DNA of 64,000 nt from Microbacteriaceae bacterium. Lineage in GTDB: Bacteria; Actinomycetota; Actinomycetes; Actinomycetales; Microbacteriaceae. Position numbers and translations under genes: made by a program. The notes beneath the pieces are model-generated. The model had not been told where the DNA came from. It ran no database searches and saw only the letters and a list, made by a program, of their open reading frames with translations. The stretch spans positions 372,001 to 436,000 of the forward strand of contig JAPSJW010000003.1 in NCBI GenBank assembly GCA_031177985.1, read 5' to 3'. Every line of letters starts with the position of its first letter. Position 1 is the stretch's first letter. Below are positions 1 to 9,390 of this stretch, piece after piece.

Positions 1-104
1 GCACGCAGACCGCCGTCGAGGTGGTCGTGCAGCGAGACCTTCGGCAGTGCGGTCAGGGGCACTGTGGTGCCTGGGACGACGTCGGTCTCGCTCGCGGAAG
101 CCAT
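1..104 (-). CDS. add: Adenosine deaminase, N-terminal part (cut by window edge)
   Basis: Only the first 34 codons lie in the window, starting at ATG 104. The peptide ends in LPKVSLHDHLDGGLR. This is the metal-binding N-terminal motif of adenosine deaminases, in which the HxH pair binds zinc. The enzyme deaminates adenosine and deoxyadenosine to inosine and deoxyinosine in the cytoplasm. It is divergent from a nucleoside hydrolase and close to nucleoside import and pyrimidine salvage genes, which fits purine salvage. A TAGATT -10 box six bases before the ATG suggests a leaderless mRNA. An adenine deaminase or related amidohydrolase cannot be excluded from so short a piece. Confidence 0.85.
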   Translation of the reverse strand, partial: MASASETDVVPGTTVPLTALPKVSLHDHLDGGLR

Positions 105-110
105 GCTGCC

Positions 111-116
111 AATCTA
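111..116 (-). promoter_or_regulatory. -10 box of add, leaderless arrangement
   Basis: On the minus strand TAGATT is followed by six bases and then the ATG at 104. The same TAGATTGGC string precedes the transporter ATPase gene at 6942. No ribosome binding site fits in between. Confidence 0.5.
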
Positions 117-121
117 CTAGC

Positions 122-135
122 GGCGGACGTCCGCC
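122..135. promoter_or_regulatory. Perfect 14-base palindrome between add and the nucleoside hydrolase
   Basis: GGCGGACGTCCGCC reads the same on both strands. It lies just upstream of the add -10 box and about 17 bases before the divergent gene's TAGCGT box (152-157). A shared operator is possible but unproven. Confidence 0.3.
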
Positions 136-165
136 AACCTGGGCACTGAGGTAGCGTGGCTCCTC

Positions 166-1125
166 GTGCCCAGGAAGATCCTCCTCGACTGCGACCCAGG
201 CCACGACGACGCGATCGCGATGCTCCTCGCGCACGGCGATCCCGACATCGAGCTCGTCGGCGTGACCACGGTGATGGGCAACCAGACGATCGAGAAGGTG
301 ACCCGCAACGCCCTCGCGGTCGCCCGCATCGCGGGCATCACCGACGTGCCGTTCGCCCGAGGCGCCCACCGCCCGCTCGTGCGCGCGGTCGAGGTAGCGG
401 ACTCCATCCACGGCGAGTCGGGGCTCGACGGACCGGTGCTGCCCGAGCCCTCGATCGAGCTCGACGAGCGGCACGCGGTCGACCTCATCATCGACACGAT
501 CATGGCGAGCGAGCCCGGCGAGATCACGCTCGTGCCCACCGGCGCCCTGACGAACATCGCCCTCGCCGTGCGCAAGGAGCCGCGGATCGTCGAGCGGGTG
601 CGCGAGGTCGTGCTGATGGGGGGCGGGGTGCACGTCGGCAACTGGAGCGCGACGAGCGAGTTCAACATCGTCATCGACCCCGAGGCCGCGCACATCGTGT
701 TCAACGAGCCCTGGCCGCTCACGATGGTGGGCCTCGACCTCACGCATGAGGCGCTCGCGACTCCCGAGGTCGCCGAGCGGATCGCCGCGATCGGCACGGC
801 TCCGGCCCGTTTCGTCGGCGAGCTGCTCGAGTTCTTCCGGGAGAGCTACAAGGATGCGCAGGGCTTCGAGCATCCGCCCGTGCACGACCCGTGCGCCGTC
901 GCGTTCGTCATCGATCCCTCGGTGATGAAGGTCACCCGGGTGCCGCTCGACATCGAGCTCACCGGCTCGCTCACCCTCGGCATGACCGTCGCCGACTTCC
1001 GCTTCCCTGCCCCCGAGGACTGCACGACCCAGGTCGCGACGAACCTCGACCACGGCCGCTTCTGGGACCTGGTCGTCCGGGCGATCGAGAACATCGGCGA
1101 GCCCGACGAAGCGCCGGTCGTGTAG
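166..1125 (+). CDS. Nucleoside hydrolase (inosine-uridine preferring family)
   Basis: The protein has 319 residues. It carries the family's N-terminal signature DCDPGHDDAIAML at residues 8-20, whose aspartates bind calcium and the ribose. A later VLMGGG stretch is also typical of the family. The enzyme hydrolyses the N-glycosidic bond of ribonucleosides, giving free base and ribose, in the cytoplasm. The GTG at 166 is used because the family motif begins directly after it. A TAGCGT box eight bases upstream suggests a leaderless or very short leader. It converges on the thymidine phosphorylase gene with a 7-base gap. The exact substrate cannot be read from sequence. Confidence 0.9.
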   Translation: MPRKILLDCDPGHDDAIAMLLAHGDPDIELVGVTTVMGNQTIEKVTRNALAVARIAGITDVPFARGAHRPLVRAVEVADSIHGESGLDGPVLPEPSIELDERHAVDLIIDTIMASEPGEITLVPTGALTNIALAVRKEPRIVERVREVVLMGGGVHVGNWSATSEFNIVIDPEAAHIVFNEPWPLTMVGLDLTHEALATPEVAERIAAIGTAPARFVGELLEFFRESYKDAQGFEHPPVHDPCAVAFVIDPSVMKVTRVPLDIELTGSLTLGMTVADFRFPAPEDCTTQVATNLDHGRFWDLVVRAIENIGEPDEAPVV

Positions 1126-1132
1126 GGGCCGG

Positions 1133-2434
<1,302 letters not shown>

Positions 2435-2436
2435 GG

Positions 2437-2853
2437 TCAGTGGTTCTCTCGATAGGCGGCGAGGGTGCGGGGACCGAACGCGTCGGGGATCACCTCGTCG
2501 ATGGTGCGGATGCCCGAGACGGTTTCGAGCAGCATGCCCTCGGCCGAGTGCTCGAACAGCAGCTGCCGGCAGCGGCCGCACGGCATGAGAGCGCCGCCGT
2601 CCCCGTCGACGCAGGTGAAGGCGACGAGCTTGCCGCCGCCGGTCATGATGAGGGTCGAGACGAGCGTGCACTCGGCGCACAGCGTCAGCCCGTACGAGGC
2701 GTTCTCGACGTTGCAGCCGCTGATCACCCGTCCGTCGTCGACGATCGCCGCGACGCCCACCGGGAACTTCGAGTACGGCACGTACGCCTTGCGCATCGCG
2801 TCGATCGCGACCTCGCGCAGCGCGTCCCAGTCGACGCCTTCCGGGGCGCTCAT
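2437..2853 (-). CDS. cdd: Cytidine deaminase
   Basis: The protein has 138 residues, normal for the homotetrameric type. The zinc and catalytic motifs are visible as NVENASYGLTLCAE (Cys ligand and catalytic Glu) and PCGRCRQ (two Cys ligands). It deaminates cytidine and deoxycytidine to uridine and deoxyuridine, which the next gene product, DeoA, can phosphorolyse. The ATG overlaps the preceding permease stop as ATGA, showing operon coupling with the nucleoside transporter. Confidence 0.96.
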   Translation of the reverse strand: MSAPEGVDWDALREVAIDAMRKAYVPYSKFPVGVAAIVDDGRVISGCNVENASYGLTLCAECTLVSTLIMTGGGKLVAFTCVDGDGGALMPCGRCRQLLFEHSAEGMLLETVSGIRTIDEVIPDAFGPRTLAAYRENH

Positions 2854-4130
2854 GCCTTCACGTACGGCTTGCCGGCGGCCGCGGGTCCTCGGACGAAGCC
2901 CACGAGACCCGCCACCGCCAGGATCGTGATCACGTAGGGCAGCATCAGCATGAACTCGCTGGGAACGGGCGAGCCGATGACGCCGAGCACGTTCTGCAGG
3001 TTGGTGGCAAAGCCGAAGAGCAGCGCCGCGAGCGTCGCACGGATGGGGTCCCACCGCCCGAAGATGACCGCCGCGAGGGCGATGAAGCCTGCGCCCGCGG
3101 TCATCTCCTTGTTGAACTGCCCGACCGAGCCGAGCGTGATGAACGCGCCGCCGAGGCCGGCGATGGCGCCCGCGAGGGAGACGTTCCAGAAGCGCGTGCG
3201 GTTCACGTCGATGCCCACCGTGTCGGCCGCGGTCGGGTGCTCGCCGACCGAGCGGAGCCGCAGTCCCCACTTGGTGTGGAACAGCGCGAACCAGACCGCG
3301 AAGACCGCGAAGTACATCAGGTACACGATGATCGTCTGGCGGAAGAGCGCCGGTCCCAGCACCGGGATCTCGCTGAGCACCGGGATGGGGAGTCGCTCGA
3401 AGCGCGGCGGCGAGTTCAGCGTCGCCGCGTTCGGGCTCAGCACCTGCGAGTAGAGGAAGCTCGTGAGGCCGGTGACGAGCACGTTGAGCACCACGCCGAC
3501 GATGACCTGGTCGACGATGTACTTGATCGAGAACGCGGCGAGCACGAACGAGACGAGCACCCCGGCCACCATGGCGCCGAGCAGTCCGAGGAACGGCTGG
3601 TTGGTGAGCGAGGCGATCATCGCGGCCACGAAGGCACCGGCGAGCAGCTGTCCCTCGATGGCGACGTTGACGACGCCCACCCGCTCGGAGATCACGCCGC
3701 CGAGCGCACCGAAGATGATCGGCGAGGACAGCGCGAGGGTGCCGACGAGCAGCCCGGGCACGGGGATCGTCGCGTTCGCCGACGCCCAGGTGAGGAACCC
3801 GATGAGGAAGACCGCCGCGAACACGGCGGTGCCCCACAGCGGCACCTTGCGTGCGCGCAGAGTCAGCAGGACGGCGCCGATCGTGCCCGCGACCAGCAGC
3901 ACAGCGACGACGATGCCGGTCGCACGGGTCGGGAGCAGCAGCGGGGCCAGCTGGATGACGTCGCCCTGATTGCTCAGCCGGAAGGTGCTGACGCCGTCGC
4001 GGCCGAGCAGGACGAAGAGCACGATCGCGAGCAGAGCGAAGACGCCGAGGCCGATCGCGGACTTCCAGCTGCGCACGGTGGCGGTCTGGAGTCCGGTCAC
4101 GGGCGTCGCACCGACGGTCGTCGTGGTCAC
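2850..4130 (-). CDS. Nucleoside ABC transporter permease (second permease)
   Basis: The protein has 426 residues with about ten hydrophobic segments. It belongs to the branched-chain amino acid/ribose permease superfamily; stretches such as ERVGVVNVAIEGQLLAGAF and GEHPTAADTVGIDVN match permeases of BmpA-type nucleoside importers (the YufQ/NupQ kind). It forms half of the membrane channel with the neighbouring permease. It starts at GTG 4130, overlapping that gene's stop as GTGA, and its stop overlaps the cdd start. The specificity for nucleosides is inferred from the BmpA proteins and from co-transcription with cdd and deoA. Confidence 0.88.
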   Translation of the reverse strand: MTTTTVGATPVTGLQTATVRSWKSAIGLGVFALLAIVLFVLLGRDGVSTFRLSNQGDVIQLAPLLLPTRATGIVVAVLLVAGTIGAVLLTLRARKVPLWGTAVFAAVFLIGFLTWASANATIPVPGLLVGTLALSSPIIFGALGGVISERVGVVNVAIEGQLLAGAFVAAMIASLTNQPFLGLLGAMVAGVLVSFVLAAFSIKYIVDQVIVGVVLNVLVTGLTSFLYSQVLSPNAATLNSPPRFERLPIPVLSEIPVLGPALFRQTIIVYLMYFAVFAVWFALFHTKWGLRLRSVGEHPTAADTVGIDVNRTRFWNVSLAGAIAGLGGAFITLGSVGQFNKEMTAGAGFIALAAVIFGRWDPIRATLAALLFGFATNLQNVLGVIGSPVPSEFMLMLPYVITILAVAGLVGFVRGPAAAGKPYVKA

Positions 4131-5425
4131 TTGGTCACCACCGCCTTCTTTCCGGTGCGGGGACGGCTGAAGACGCTGACACCGGTCGGGGTCGGCAGCC
4201 TGAAGATGGAGCGCACGAGCGGGGGCGCCGCGATGAACAGCACGATGAGCGACTGCACGACGAGCACGATGTCGATCGGCACGCCCTGTGCCGCCTGCAT
4301 CGAGTAGCCGCCCGCCTTGAGCGCGCCGAAGAGGATGCCGGCTCCGAAGACGCCCCAGGGCCGCGACCTGCCGAGCAGGGCGACGGTGATCGCGTCGAAC
4401 CCGATGCCCGCGTCGATGCCCGAGGCGAAGCCGGTCGTGATGGTGCCGAGCACCTGCGAGGTGCCGGCGAGGCCGACGAGGGCCCCGGAGAGCAGCATCG
4501 CGAGCACGTAGGTGTTCTTGACGCTGATGCCCGCCACCCGCGCCGCGTTCGGGTTCTCGCCGACCGCACGGAACTGGAAGCCGAGGCTCGAGCGGTTCAG
4601 CAGGTACCAGACGTAGATCGTCGCGAGGATGACGAGGATGAAGCCGAAGTGCAGGTTGTAGGCGGGGCCGAGGAGGTCGGGGAAGACCGCGGTGTCGGCG
4701 ATCGGCGGCGACTTCGGGTTGTTCTGCCCGGGGGCCTGCAATGCGCCCGGAGTGCGCAGCAGGTAGGAGATCAGGTAGAACGCGATGTAGTTGAGCATGA
4801 TGGTGACGATCACCTCGTGCGCTCCGGTACGGGCCTTGAGGAGGCCGGCGAGGCCGCCCCAGAGCGCGCCGCCGATGAGGCCCGCGATGACCGCGACGAG
4901 CATGTGGATGACGGGCGGCAGATCGAGAGTGAACCCGACCCAGCCCGCCGCCGCGGCCGCGATGAGGATCTGCCCGCGTCCGCCGATGTTGAACAGGCCG
5001 ACCCGGAAGGCGAGAGCGACGCCGAGGCCCGCGGCGATGAGCGGCGTCGCGAAGGTCAGGGTCTCGGTGAGCGGCCGGATTCCCTGCGCGAAGGTGTCGC
5101 GCCGGAAGTTGTAGATCGAGCCCTGGAAGAGGGCCGAGTAGGCGCCGCCGACCGATTCGCCGATCGCGCGGAGGGTGTCCGCAGGCCGGGAGAAGAAGTA
5201 CCCGAGTGCCTGCGCTACGTCGTCGTCGGTGGCGACGATGAGCACGGCTCCCGCGAGGAGAGCCAGGACGACGGCGAGCACCGAGATGAAGGCGCTCCCG
5301 CCGATGATCTCGCGCAGCACCTGGTTCTCGCGCGGCGGCGGCTCGACTGCCGGGCTCTGGCCCGGCTCGGGCGATGCCGAGGGAGGCGCGACCTGCCCGA
5401 GCGGCGGGATCTGCTGGTCGCTCAC
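4127..5425 (-). CDS. Nucleoside ABC transporter permease (first permease)
   Basis: The protein has 432 residues: a proline-rich cytoplasmic N-terminus of about 35 residues and then multiple membrane spans. The family-typical segments FNIGGRGQILIAAAAAGW and AVGENPNAARVAGISVK are present (YufP/NupP kind). It pairs with the next permease and the upstream ATPase. GTG 5425 overlaps the ATPase stop as GTGA, and its own stop overlaps the following permease start. That chain of 4-base overlaps implies stoichiometric translation of the channel. Confidence 0.88.
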   Translation of the reverse strand: MSDQQIPPLGQVAPPSASPEPGQSPAVEPPPRENQVLREIIGGSAFISVLAVVLALLAGAVLIVATDDDVAQALGYFFSRPADTLRAIGESVGGAYSALFQGSIYNFRRDTFAQGIRPLTETLTFATPLIAAGLGVALAFRVGLFNIGGRGQILIAAAAAGWVGFTLDLPPVIHMLVAVIAGLIGGALWGGLAGLLKARTGAHEVIVTIMLNYIAFYLISYLLRTPGALQAPGQNNPKSPPIADTAVFPDLLGPAYNLHFGFILVILATIYVWYLLNRSSLGFQFRAVGENPNAARVAGISVKNTYVLAMLLSGALVGLAGTSQVLGTITTGFASGIDAGIGFDAITVALLGRSRPWGVFGAGILFGALKAGGYSMQAAQGVPIDIVLVVQSLIVLFIAAPPLVRSIFRLPTPTGVSVFSRPRTGKKAVVTK

Positions 5426-6942
5426 GCTGCGGTCTCCAGCCCGGCGGGCCGCTCGCCCGCCATCATGAGGCCGAGCACGTCGCGCGGCGTGTTCCCGGGG
5501 ACGATCCCCACGATTCCTCCTCGGTACATGACCGCGATGCGGTCGGCGAGCGCGACGACCTCGTCGAGCTCGGTCGAGACGACGATGACCGGGATGCCGG
5601 CATCCCTCGTCGCGACGATGCGGCTGTGCACGAACTCGATCGAACCGACGTCGAGCCCGCGGGTGGGCTGGGCGGCGACGAACAGCCGCAGGTCGCGGCT
5701 GAGCTCGCGCGCGAGCACGACCTTCTGCTGGTTTCCGCCGGAGAGCCGGCCGACGCGGGTCGTGATGCCCTGGGCACGGATGTCGAACTCCTGCACCTTC
5801 TGCTCCGCGAAGTCGGCGAGGTAGTCGAGCTGCAGGGTGCCCGCCTTGACGAAGGGCTCGCCCTCGGCACGGTCGAGCATGAGGTTCTCGGCGATCGTGA
5901 ACTCCGCGACGAGGCCGTCCTCCTTGCGGTCCTCCGGCACGAAGCCGATGCCCGCATCGAGGCTCTGCCGCACCGAGCGGCCGACGAGCGACTTGTCGTC
6001 GAGCTCGATGGTGCCGGTCACTCGGGTCTGCAGTCCGAGGAGGGCCTCGGTCAGCTCGGTCTGGCCGTTGCCCTGCACGCCGGCGATCGCGAGGATCTCG
6101 CCTGCCCTGACGTCGAAGCTGACGTCGTTGACCACGAGCTGACCGCGCGGGTCGATCACCGAGAGGTTGCGCACCTCGAGCGCCGCCTTGCCGGGCTTCG
6201 CTGGTCCCTTCGCGACCGTGAGCTCGACCGACCGGCCGACCATGAGCGAGGCGAGCTCGGTGTTGGTGGCGGTGGGGAGCGCCTCGCCGACGACCTTGCC
6301 GAGCCGGATGACGGTGATGCGGTCGGCCACCTCGCGCACCTCGCGCAGCTTGTGCGTGATGAACACGATCGCGGTGCCCGACTCCTTGAGCTGGCGCATG
6401 ATCGCCATCAGCTCGTCGGTCTCCTGCGGGGTGAGGACTGCGGTGGGCTCGTCGAACACGAGCACCTTCGCGTCGCGCGACAGCGCCTTGATGATCTCGA
6501 CCCGCTGCTGCACGCCGACGGGGAGGTCTTCGACGAGGGCGTCGGGGTCGACGTCGAACCCGAAGCGCGCGGAGATGTCGCGCACCTTCTGCCGTGCGCC
6601 GGCGAGGTCGAGCCTGCCGCCGAAGGAGGTGTCCTCGTGGCCGAGCATGACGTTCTCGGCGACTGTGAACACGGGGATCAGCATGAAGTGCTGATGCACC
6701 ATGCCGATGCCCGCGGCCATCGCGTCGCCGGGGCCGGCGAAGCGCTGCACCTCGTCATCGAGGAGGATCTCGCCCTCGTCGGCCTGGTACAGCCCGTAGA
6801 GCACGTTCATGAGGGTGGACTTGCCCGCGCCGTTCTCACCCAGAAGACAGTGGATCTCGCCGGCCTCGACGGTGAGGTCGATGTGATCGTTGGCGACGAG
6901 CGAACCGAATCGCTTCGTGATGCCGCGGAGTTCGAGCTTCAT
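5422..6942 (-). CDS. Nucleoside ABC transporter ATP-binding protein (double ATPase domain)
   Basis: The protein has 506 residues with two ABC domains, as in sugar/nucleoside importers of the RbsA/NupO type. The first domain has Walker A GENGAGKST (about residues 35-43), signature LPVGVQQRVEI and Walker B VLVFDEPTAVL. The second keeps LSGGNQQKVVLARELSRD, but its Walker A region reads AIAGVQGNGQTE, without the GKS/T, the usual degenerate second site of this family. It powers uptake through the two downstream permeases. The ATG at 6942 has its own TAGATT -10 box six bases upstream, downstream of a strong hairpin that separates it from the bmpA-like gene. Confidence 0.92.
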   Translation of the reverse strand: MKLELRGITKRFGSLVANDHIDLTVEAGEIHCLLGENGAGKSTLMNVLYGLYQADEGEILLDDEVQRFAGPGDAMAAGIGMVHQHFMLIPVFTVAENVMLGHEDTSFGGRLDLAGARQKVRDISARFGFDVDPDALVEDLPVGVQQRVEIIKALSRDAKVLVFDEPTAVLTPQETDELMAIMRQLKESGTAIVFITHKLREVREVADRITVIRLGKVVGEALPTATNTELASLMVGRSVELTVAKGPAKPGKAALEVRNLSVIDPRGQLVVNDVSFDVRAGEILAIAGVQGNGQTELTEALLGLQTRVTGTIELDDKSLVGRSVRQSLDAGIGFVPEDRKEDGLVAEFTIAENLMLDRAEGEPFVKAGTLQLDYLADFAEQKVQEFDIRAQGITTRVGRLSGGNQQKVVLARELSRDLRLFVAAQPTRGLDVGSIEFVHSRIVATRDAGIPVIVVSTELDEVVALADRIAVMYRGGIVGIVPGNTPRDVLGLMMAGERPAGLETAA

Positions 6943-6948
6943 GGAGCC

Positions 6949-6954
6949 AATCTA
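6949..6954 (-). promoter_or_regulatory. -10 box of the transporter ATPase gene, leaderless arrangement
   Basis: TAGATT on the minus strand is followed by six bases and the ATG at 6942. It lies after the hairpin at 6988-7022, so the ATPase/permease/cdd/deoA segment can be transcribed independently of the lipoprotein genes. Confidence 0.5.
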
Positions 6955-6957
6955 ACC

Positions 6958-6975
6958 GGCGCCCGCACGGGCGCC
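6958..6975. promoter_or_regulatory. 18-base perfect palindrome in the ATPase promoter
   Basis: GGCGCCCG-CA-CGGGCGCC sits just upstream of the TAGATT box, where a repressor would block RNA polymerase. It could instead be an extra hairpin of the terminator region. Confidence 0.3.
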
Positions 6976-6987
6976 CCGGACGACAGA

Positions 6988-7022
6988 ACTCGGGGAGGCC
7001 GGACGAGCCGGCCTCCCCGAGT
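6988..7022 (-). terminator. Strong hairpin between bmpA-like gene and ATPase gene
   Basis: A perfect 15-base-pair stem (ACTCGGGGAGGCCGG with its complement) encloses the 5-base loop ACGAG. It begins 12 bases after the stop codon of the upstream lipoprotein gene. It lacks a clear U-tract, as is common for actinobacterial terminators. It probably attenuates transcription so that more binding protein than ATPase is made. Confidence 0.75.
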
Positions 7023-7034
7023 GGAGTGGGTCGA

Positions 7035-8138
7035 TCAGGAGGTGGGCGACGAGGGCGACGTGACCTCGATCTCACCGTCGATGATCATCTGCTGGAGCTC
7101 CTCGAGCTTCGCGCCGAGCTCGGGGTCGACCTTGTCCTCGAAGTCGTGGAACGGGGCGAGTCCCACGCCCTCGTTCTCGAGGGTGCCGACGTAGAGGCTG
7201 TTGTCGAAGTCGCCCGCGGCAGCAGCCAGCACGACGTCCTCCACGCCCGAGTCGACCCGCTTCTGGATCGAGGTGAGCAGCAGGTCGCCGACCGCCGGGT
7301 CGGTCTCGTAGACGTCGGCGTCGACGCCGATGAGGGCGATCTCGTCGCCCGCGTCGCGGATGGCCTCAGCGGCGCTCGTGTAGATCGGGCCGCCGACCGG
7401 GAGCAGCACGTCCGCACCCTGGTCGATGAGGGTCTGGGCGGCCTGCTTGGCCTCGACGCCGGCGGCGAAGCCACCGGTGAACGAGCCGTCGCTCTTGTCC
7501 CAGCCGACGACCTGCACGTCTTCGCCGGTCTCCTCGTTGTAGTACTGCACTCCGTCGTAGAAGCCGTCCATGAAGATGGTCACCGGCGGGATCGGGATGC
7601 CGCCGAAGGTGCCGACGACGCCGCTCTCGCTGTAGCTGGCGGCGGCGTAGCCCGCGAGGAACGCGGCCTGCACGGTGTCGAAGACGATCGGCTTGCCGTT
7701 CTCGACGTCCGGCGCGCCATCCTGGTCGGCGTCGAGCTGGTCGTCGATGATCGCGAAGTTGACGTCGGGGTTCGCCTCGGCGGCCTCGATCGTCGCCTCG
7801 GCGAGCAGGAAGCCGACCGTGACGATGAGGTTGCAGCCCTGGTCGACCAGGTTCTGGATGTTCGGGCCGTAGGCCGACTCGTCAGCCGACTCGACGCTGA
7901 TGGGCTCGACACCGAGCTCGTCAGCCGCCGCCGTCAGGCCCTGGAGCCCGAGCTGGTTGAACGACTTGTCGTCGAAGCCGCCGGCGTCGGAGACCATGCA
8001 CGGGATGAAGTCGCTCGACTCGCCCGTGCCGCCGCCTTCGTTGTCTTCGGGCGCGGCCGCGCAGCCGGCGAGCACGAGGGAGCTCGTGCCGATCAGGGCA
8101 AGTCCGCCGAGGGCGGCCTTGCGGGAGATGAATCTCAC
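7035..8138 (-). CDS. BmpA-family nucleoside-binding lipoprotein (second copy)
   Basis: The protein has 367 residues. A signal peptide with lipobox LAGC near residues 23-26 predicts a lipid-anchored extracytoplasmic protein. The body is a BmpA/PnrA-type periplasmic-binding fold (for example DAGGFDDKSFNQLGLQG and PNIQNLVDQGCNLIVTVG), the solute receptor for purine and pyrimidine nucleosides. The GTG at 8138 is supported by a GGAGGA ribosome binding site seven bases upstream. It is a paralogue of the next gene upstream, and the hairpin at 6988-7022 follows it. Confidence 0.92.
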   Translation of the reverse strand: MRFISRKAALGGLALIGTSSLVLAGCAAAPEDNEGGGTGESSDFIPCMVSDAGGFDDKSFNQLGLQGLTAAADELGVEPISVESADESAYGPNIQNLVDQGCNLIVTVGFLLAEATIEAAEANPDVNFAIIDDQLDADQDGAPDVENGKPIVFDTVQAAFLAGYAAASYSESGVVGTFGGIPIPPVTIFMDGFYDGVQYYNEETGEDVQVVGWDKSDGSFTGGFAAGVEAKQAAQTLIDQGADVLLPVGGPIYTSAAEAIRDAGDEIALIGVDADVYETDPAVGDLLLTSIQKRVDSGVEDVVLAAAAGDFDNSLYVGTLENEGVGLAPFHDFEDKVDPELGAKLEELQQMIIDGEIEVTSPSSPTS

Positions 8139-8188
8139 TGTGTGTCCTCCAAAGTGCTGTCCGGCGGGGGTGGGCCGGGGTGACCCCC

Positions 8189-8206
8189 AACGTTACAGAA
8201 CGTTAC
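8189..8206. promoter_or_regulatory. Tandem AACGTTAC repeats upstream of the bmpA-like gene
   Basis: Two exact copies of AACGTTAC are spaced 10 bases apart, one helical turn, 51-68 bases before the GTG at 8138. A related AACAGTTAC lies near 8239. The phasing suggests a transcription factor site. No factor in the window can be assigned. Confidence 0.35.
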
Positions 8207-8294
8207 GTCGCCGCCCCAGGCCGGGAGCCCGCCGATCAGCAACAGTTACGAAGTCGCGATGCTGCCGAAACGCCTCGGAAATGTCCGATCCGGG

Positions 8295-9356
8295 TCACTC
8301 GGGGGTGCTCGGGCTGGTCACCTCGAGCTCGCCCGAGATGATCGCCTCGCGCAGCCCGTCGAGCTCGGCGTCGAGCTCGGCCGACACGCGGTCCTCGAGG
8401 TCGTGGTACGGAGCGATCTCCACCCCGCCGTTTTCGAGCGTTCCGATGAACGGCTCGTTCGAGAACTCCCCGTTGATGCTCGAGTCGACGATCTCCACGA
8501 CGGCATCGCCGGTGTTCTTCAGCACCGAGGTGAGCACCACCGGCCGGAACTCCGCGGGGAGGGTCTCGTAGCCGTCGGAGTCGACCCAGATGACGAGCGC
8601 GTTCCCCGACTCGAGGGCGGCGCGGGCAGCACCCTCCCCGACCTGACCTGCCACGGGGAGGATGACGTCCGCGCCCTGGTCGAGAAGCGCCTGCGCCGTC
8701 GTGAGGCCCTTGTTGATGTCCTCGAAGTCGCCGGTGAAGACGCCGTCCTGCTCCTCCTTGTTCCAGCCGAGCGCGCGCACCTCGGTGCCGTGCACCTCGT
8801 TGTAGTGCGCGACCCCGTCGACGAACCCGTCCATGAACAGGGTCACGGGCGGCTGGTTGCCGCCGCCGAAGGTCGCCACCGTGCCGGTCTCGCTGACGCC
8901 GGCCGAGAGGTAGCCGGCGAGGAACGCCGCCTGCGCCGTGTCGAACACGATCGGCTTCACGTTGTCGGCCTCGACGAACTCGTCGACGATCGCGAAGTCG
9001 ACGTCGGGATTGTCGGCGGCGTACTCCTCGGTCGACGGCGCGAGCTCGAAGCCCACCGTGAGCACGAAGTCGCAGCCCGAGCCGACCGCCTGATCGACGT
9101 TCGGCTCGAGGTCGGTCTCCGAGGTCGACACGAGCACGTCGACGTCGATGCCGAACTCGTCCGCAGCCTGCTCGAGGCCGGCCCAGCTGGACTGGTTGAA
9201 CGACCGGTCCTCCAGCCCGCCGGAGTTGGTCACCATCCGAGCGCAGTAGTCGCTGTCGGCGGAACCGCCCTGCTCGGGAGCCGGAGCGCAGCCGGCGAGG
9301 AGCAGCGCGGCCGCGCCGATCACCACGGTCGAGGGCAGGAGGAGGGTGCGAGTCAT
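8295..9356 (-). CDS. BmpA-family nucleoside-binding lipoprotein (first copy)
   Basis: The protein has 353 residues with a lipoprotein signal peptide ending LLAGC (about residues 19-23). The same BmpA/PnrA motifs are seen as in its neighbour: SGGLEDRSFNQSSWAGLEQ, VGSGCDFVLTVGFEL and AAFLAGYLSAG. It is a second substrate receptor for the transporter encoded downstream. It is clearly diverged from the neighbouring copy, which suggests a different ligand range. It begins at ATG 9356, with TACCGT six bases before it, so it heads the cluster with a leaderless mRNA. Confidence 0.92.
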   Translation of the reverse strand: MTRTLLLPSTVVIGAAALLLAGCAPAPEQGGSADSDYCARMVTNSGGLEDRSFNQSSWAGLEQAADEFGIDVDVLVSTSETDLEPNVDQAVGSGCDFVLTVGFELAPSTEEYAADNPDVDFAIVDEFVEADNVKPIVFDTAQAAFLAGYLSAGVSETGTVATFGGGNQPPVTLFMDGFVDGVAHYNEVHGTEVRALGWNKEEQDGVFTGDFEDINKGLTTAQALLDQGADVILPVAGQVGEGAARAALESGNALVIWVDSDGYETLPAEFRPVVLTSVLKNTGDAVVEIVDSSINGEFSNEPFIGTLENGGVEIAPYHDLEDRVSAELDAELDGLREAIISGELEVTSPSTPE

Positions 9357-9362
9357 GCCGAA

Positions 9363-9368
9363 ACGGTA
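9363..9368 (-). promoter_or_regulatory. -10 box of the first bmpA-like gene, leaderless arrangement
   Basis: TACCGT on the minus strand is followed by six bases and the ATG at 9356; no ribosome binding site is present. Confidence 0.45.
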
Positions 9369-9390
9369 GTGGACGGCCGCGCCGCCCGCA

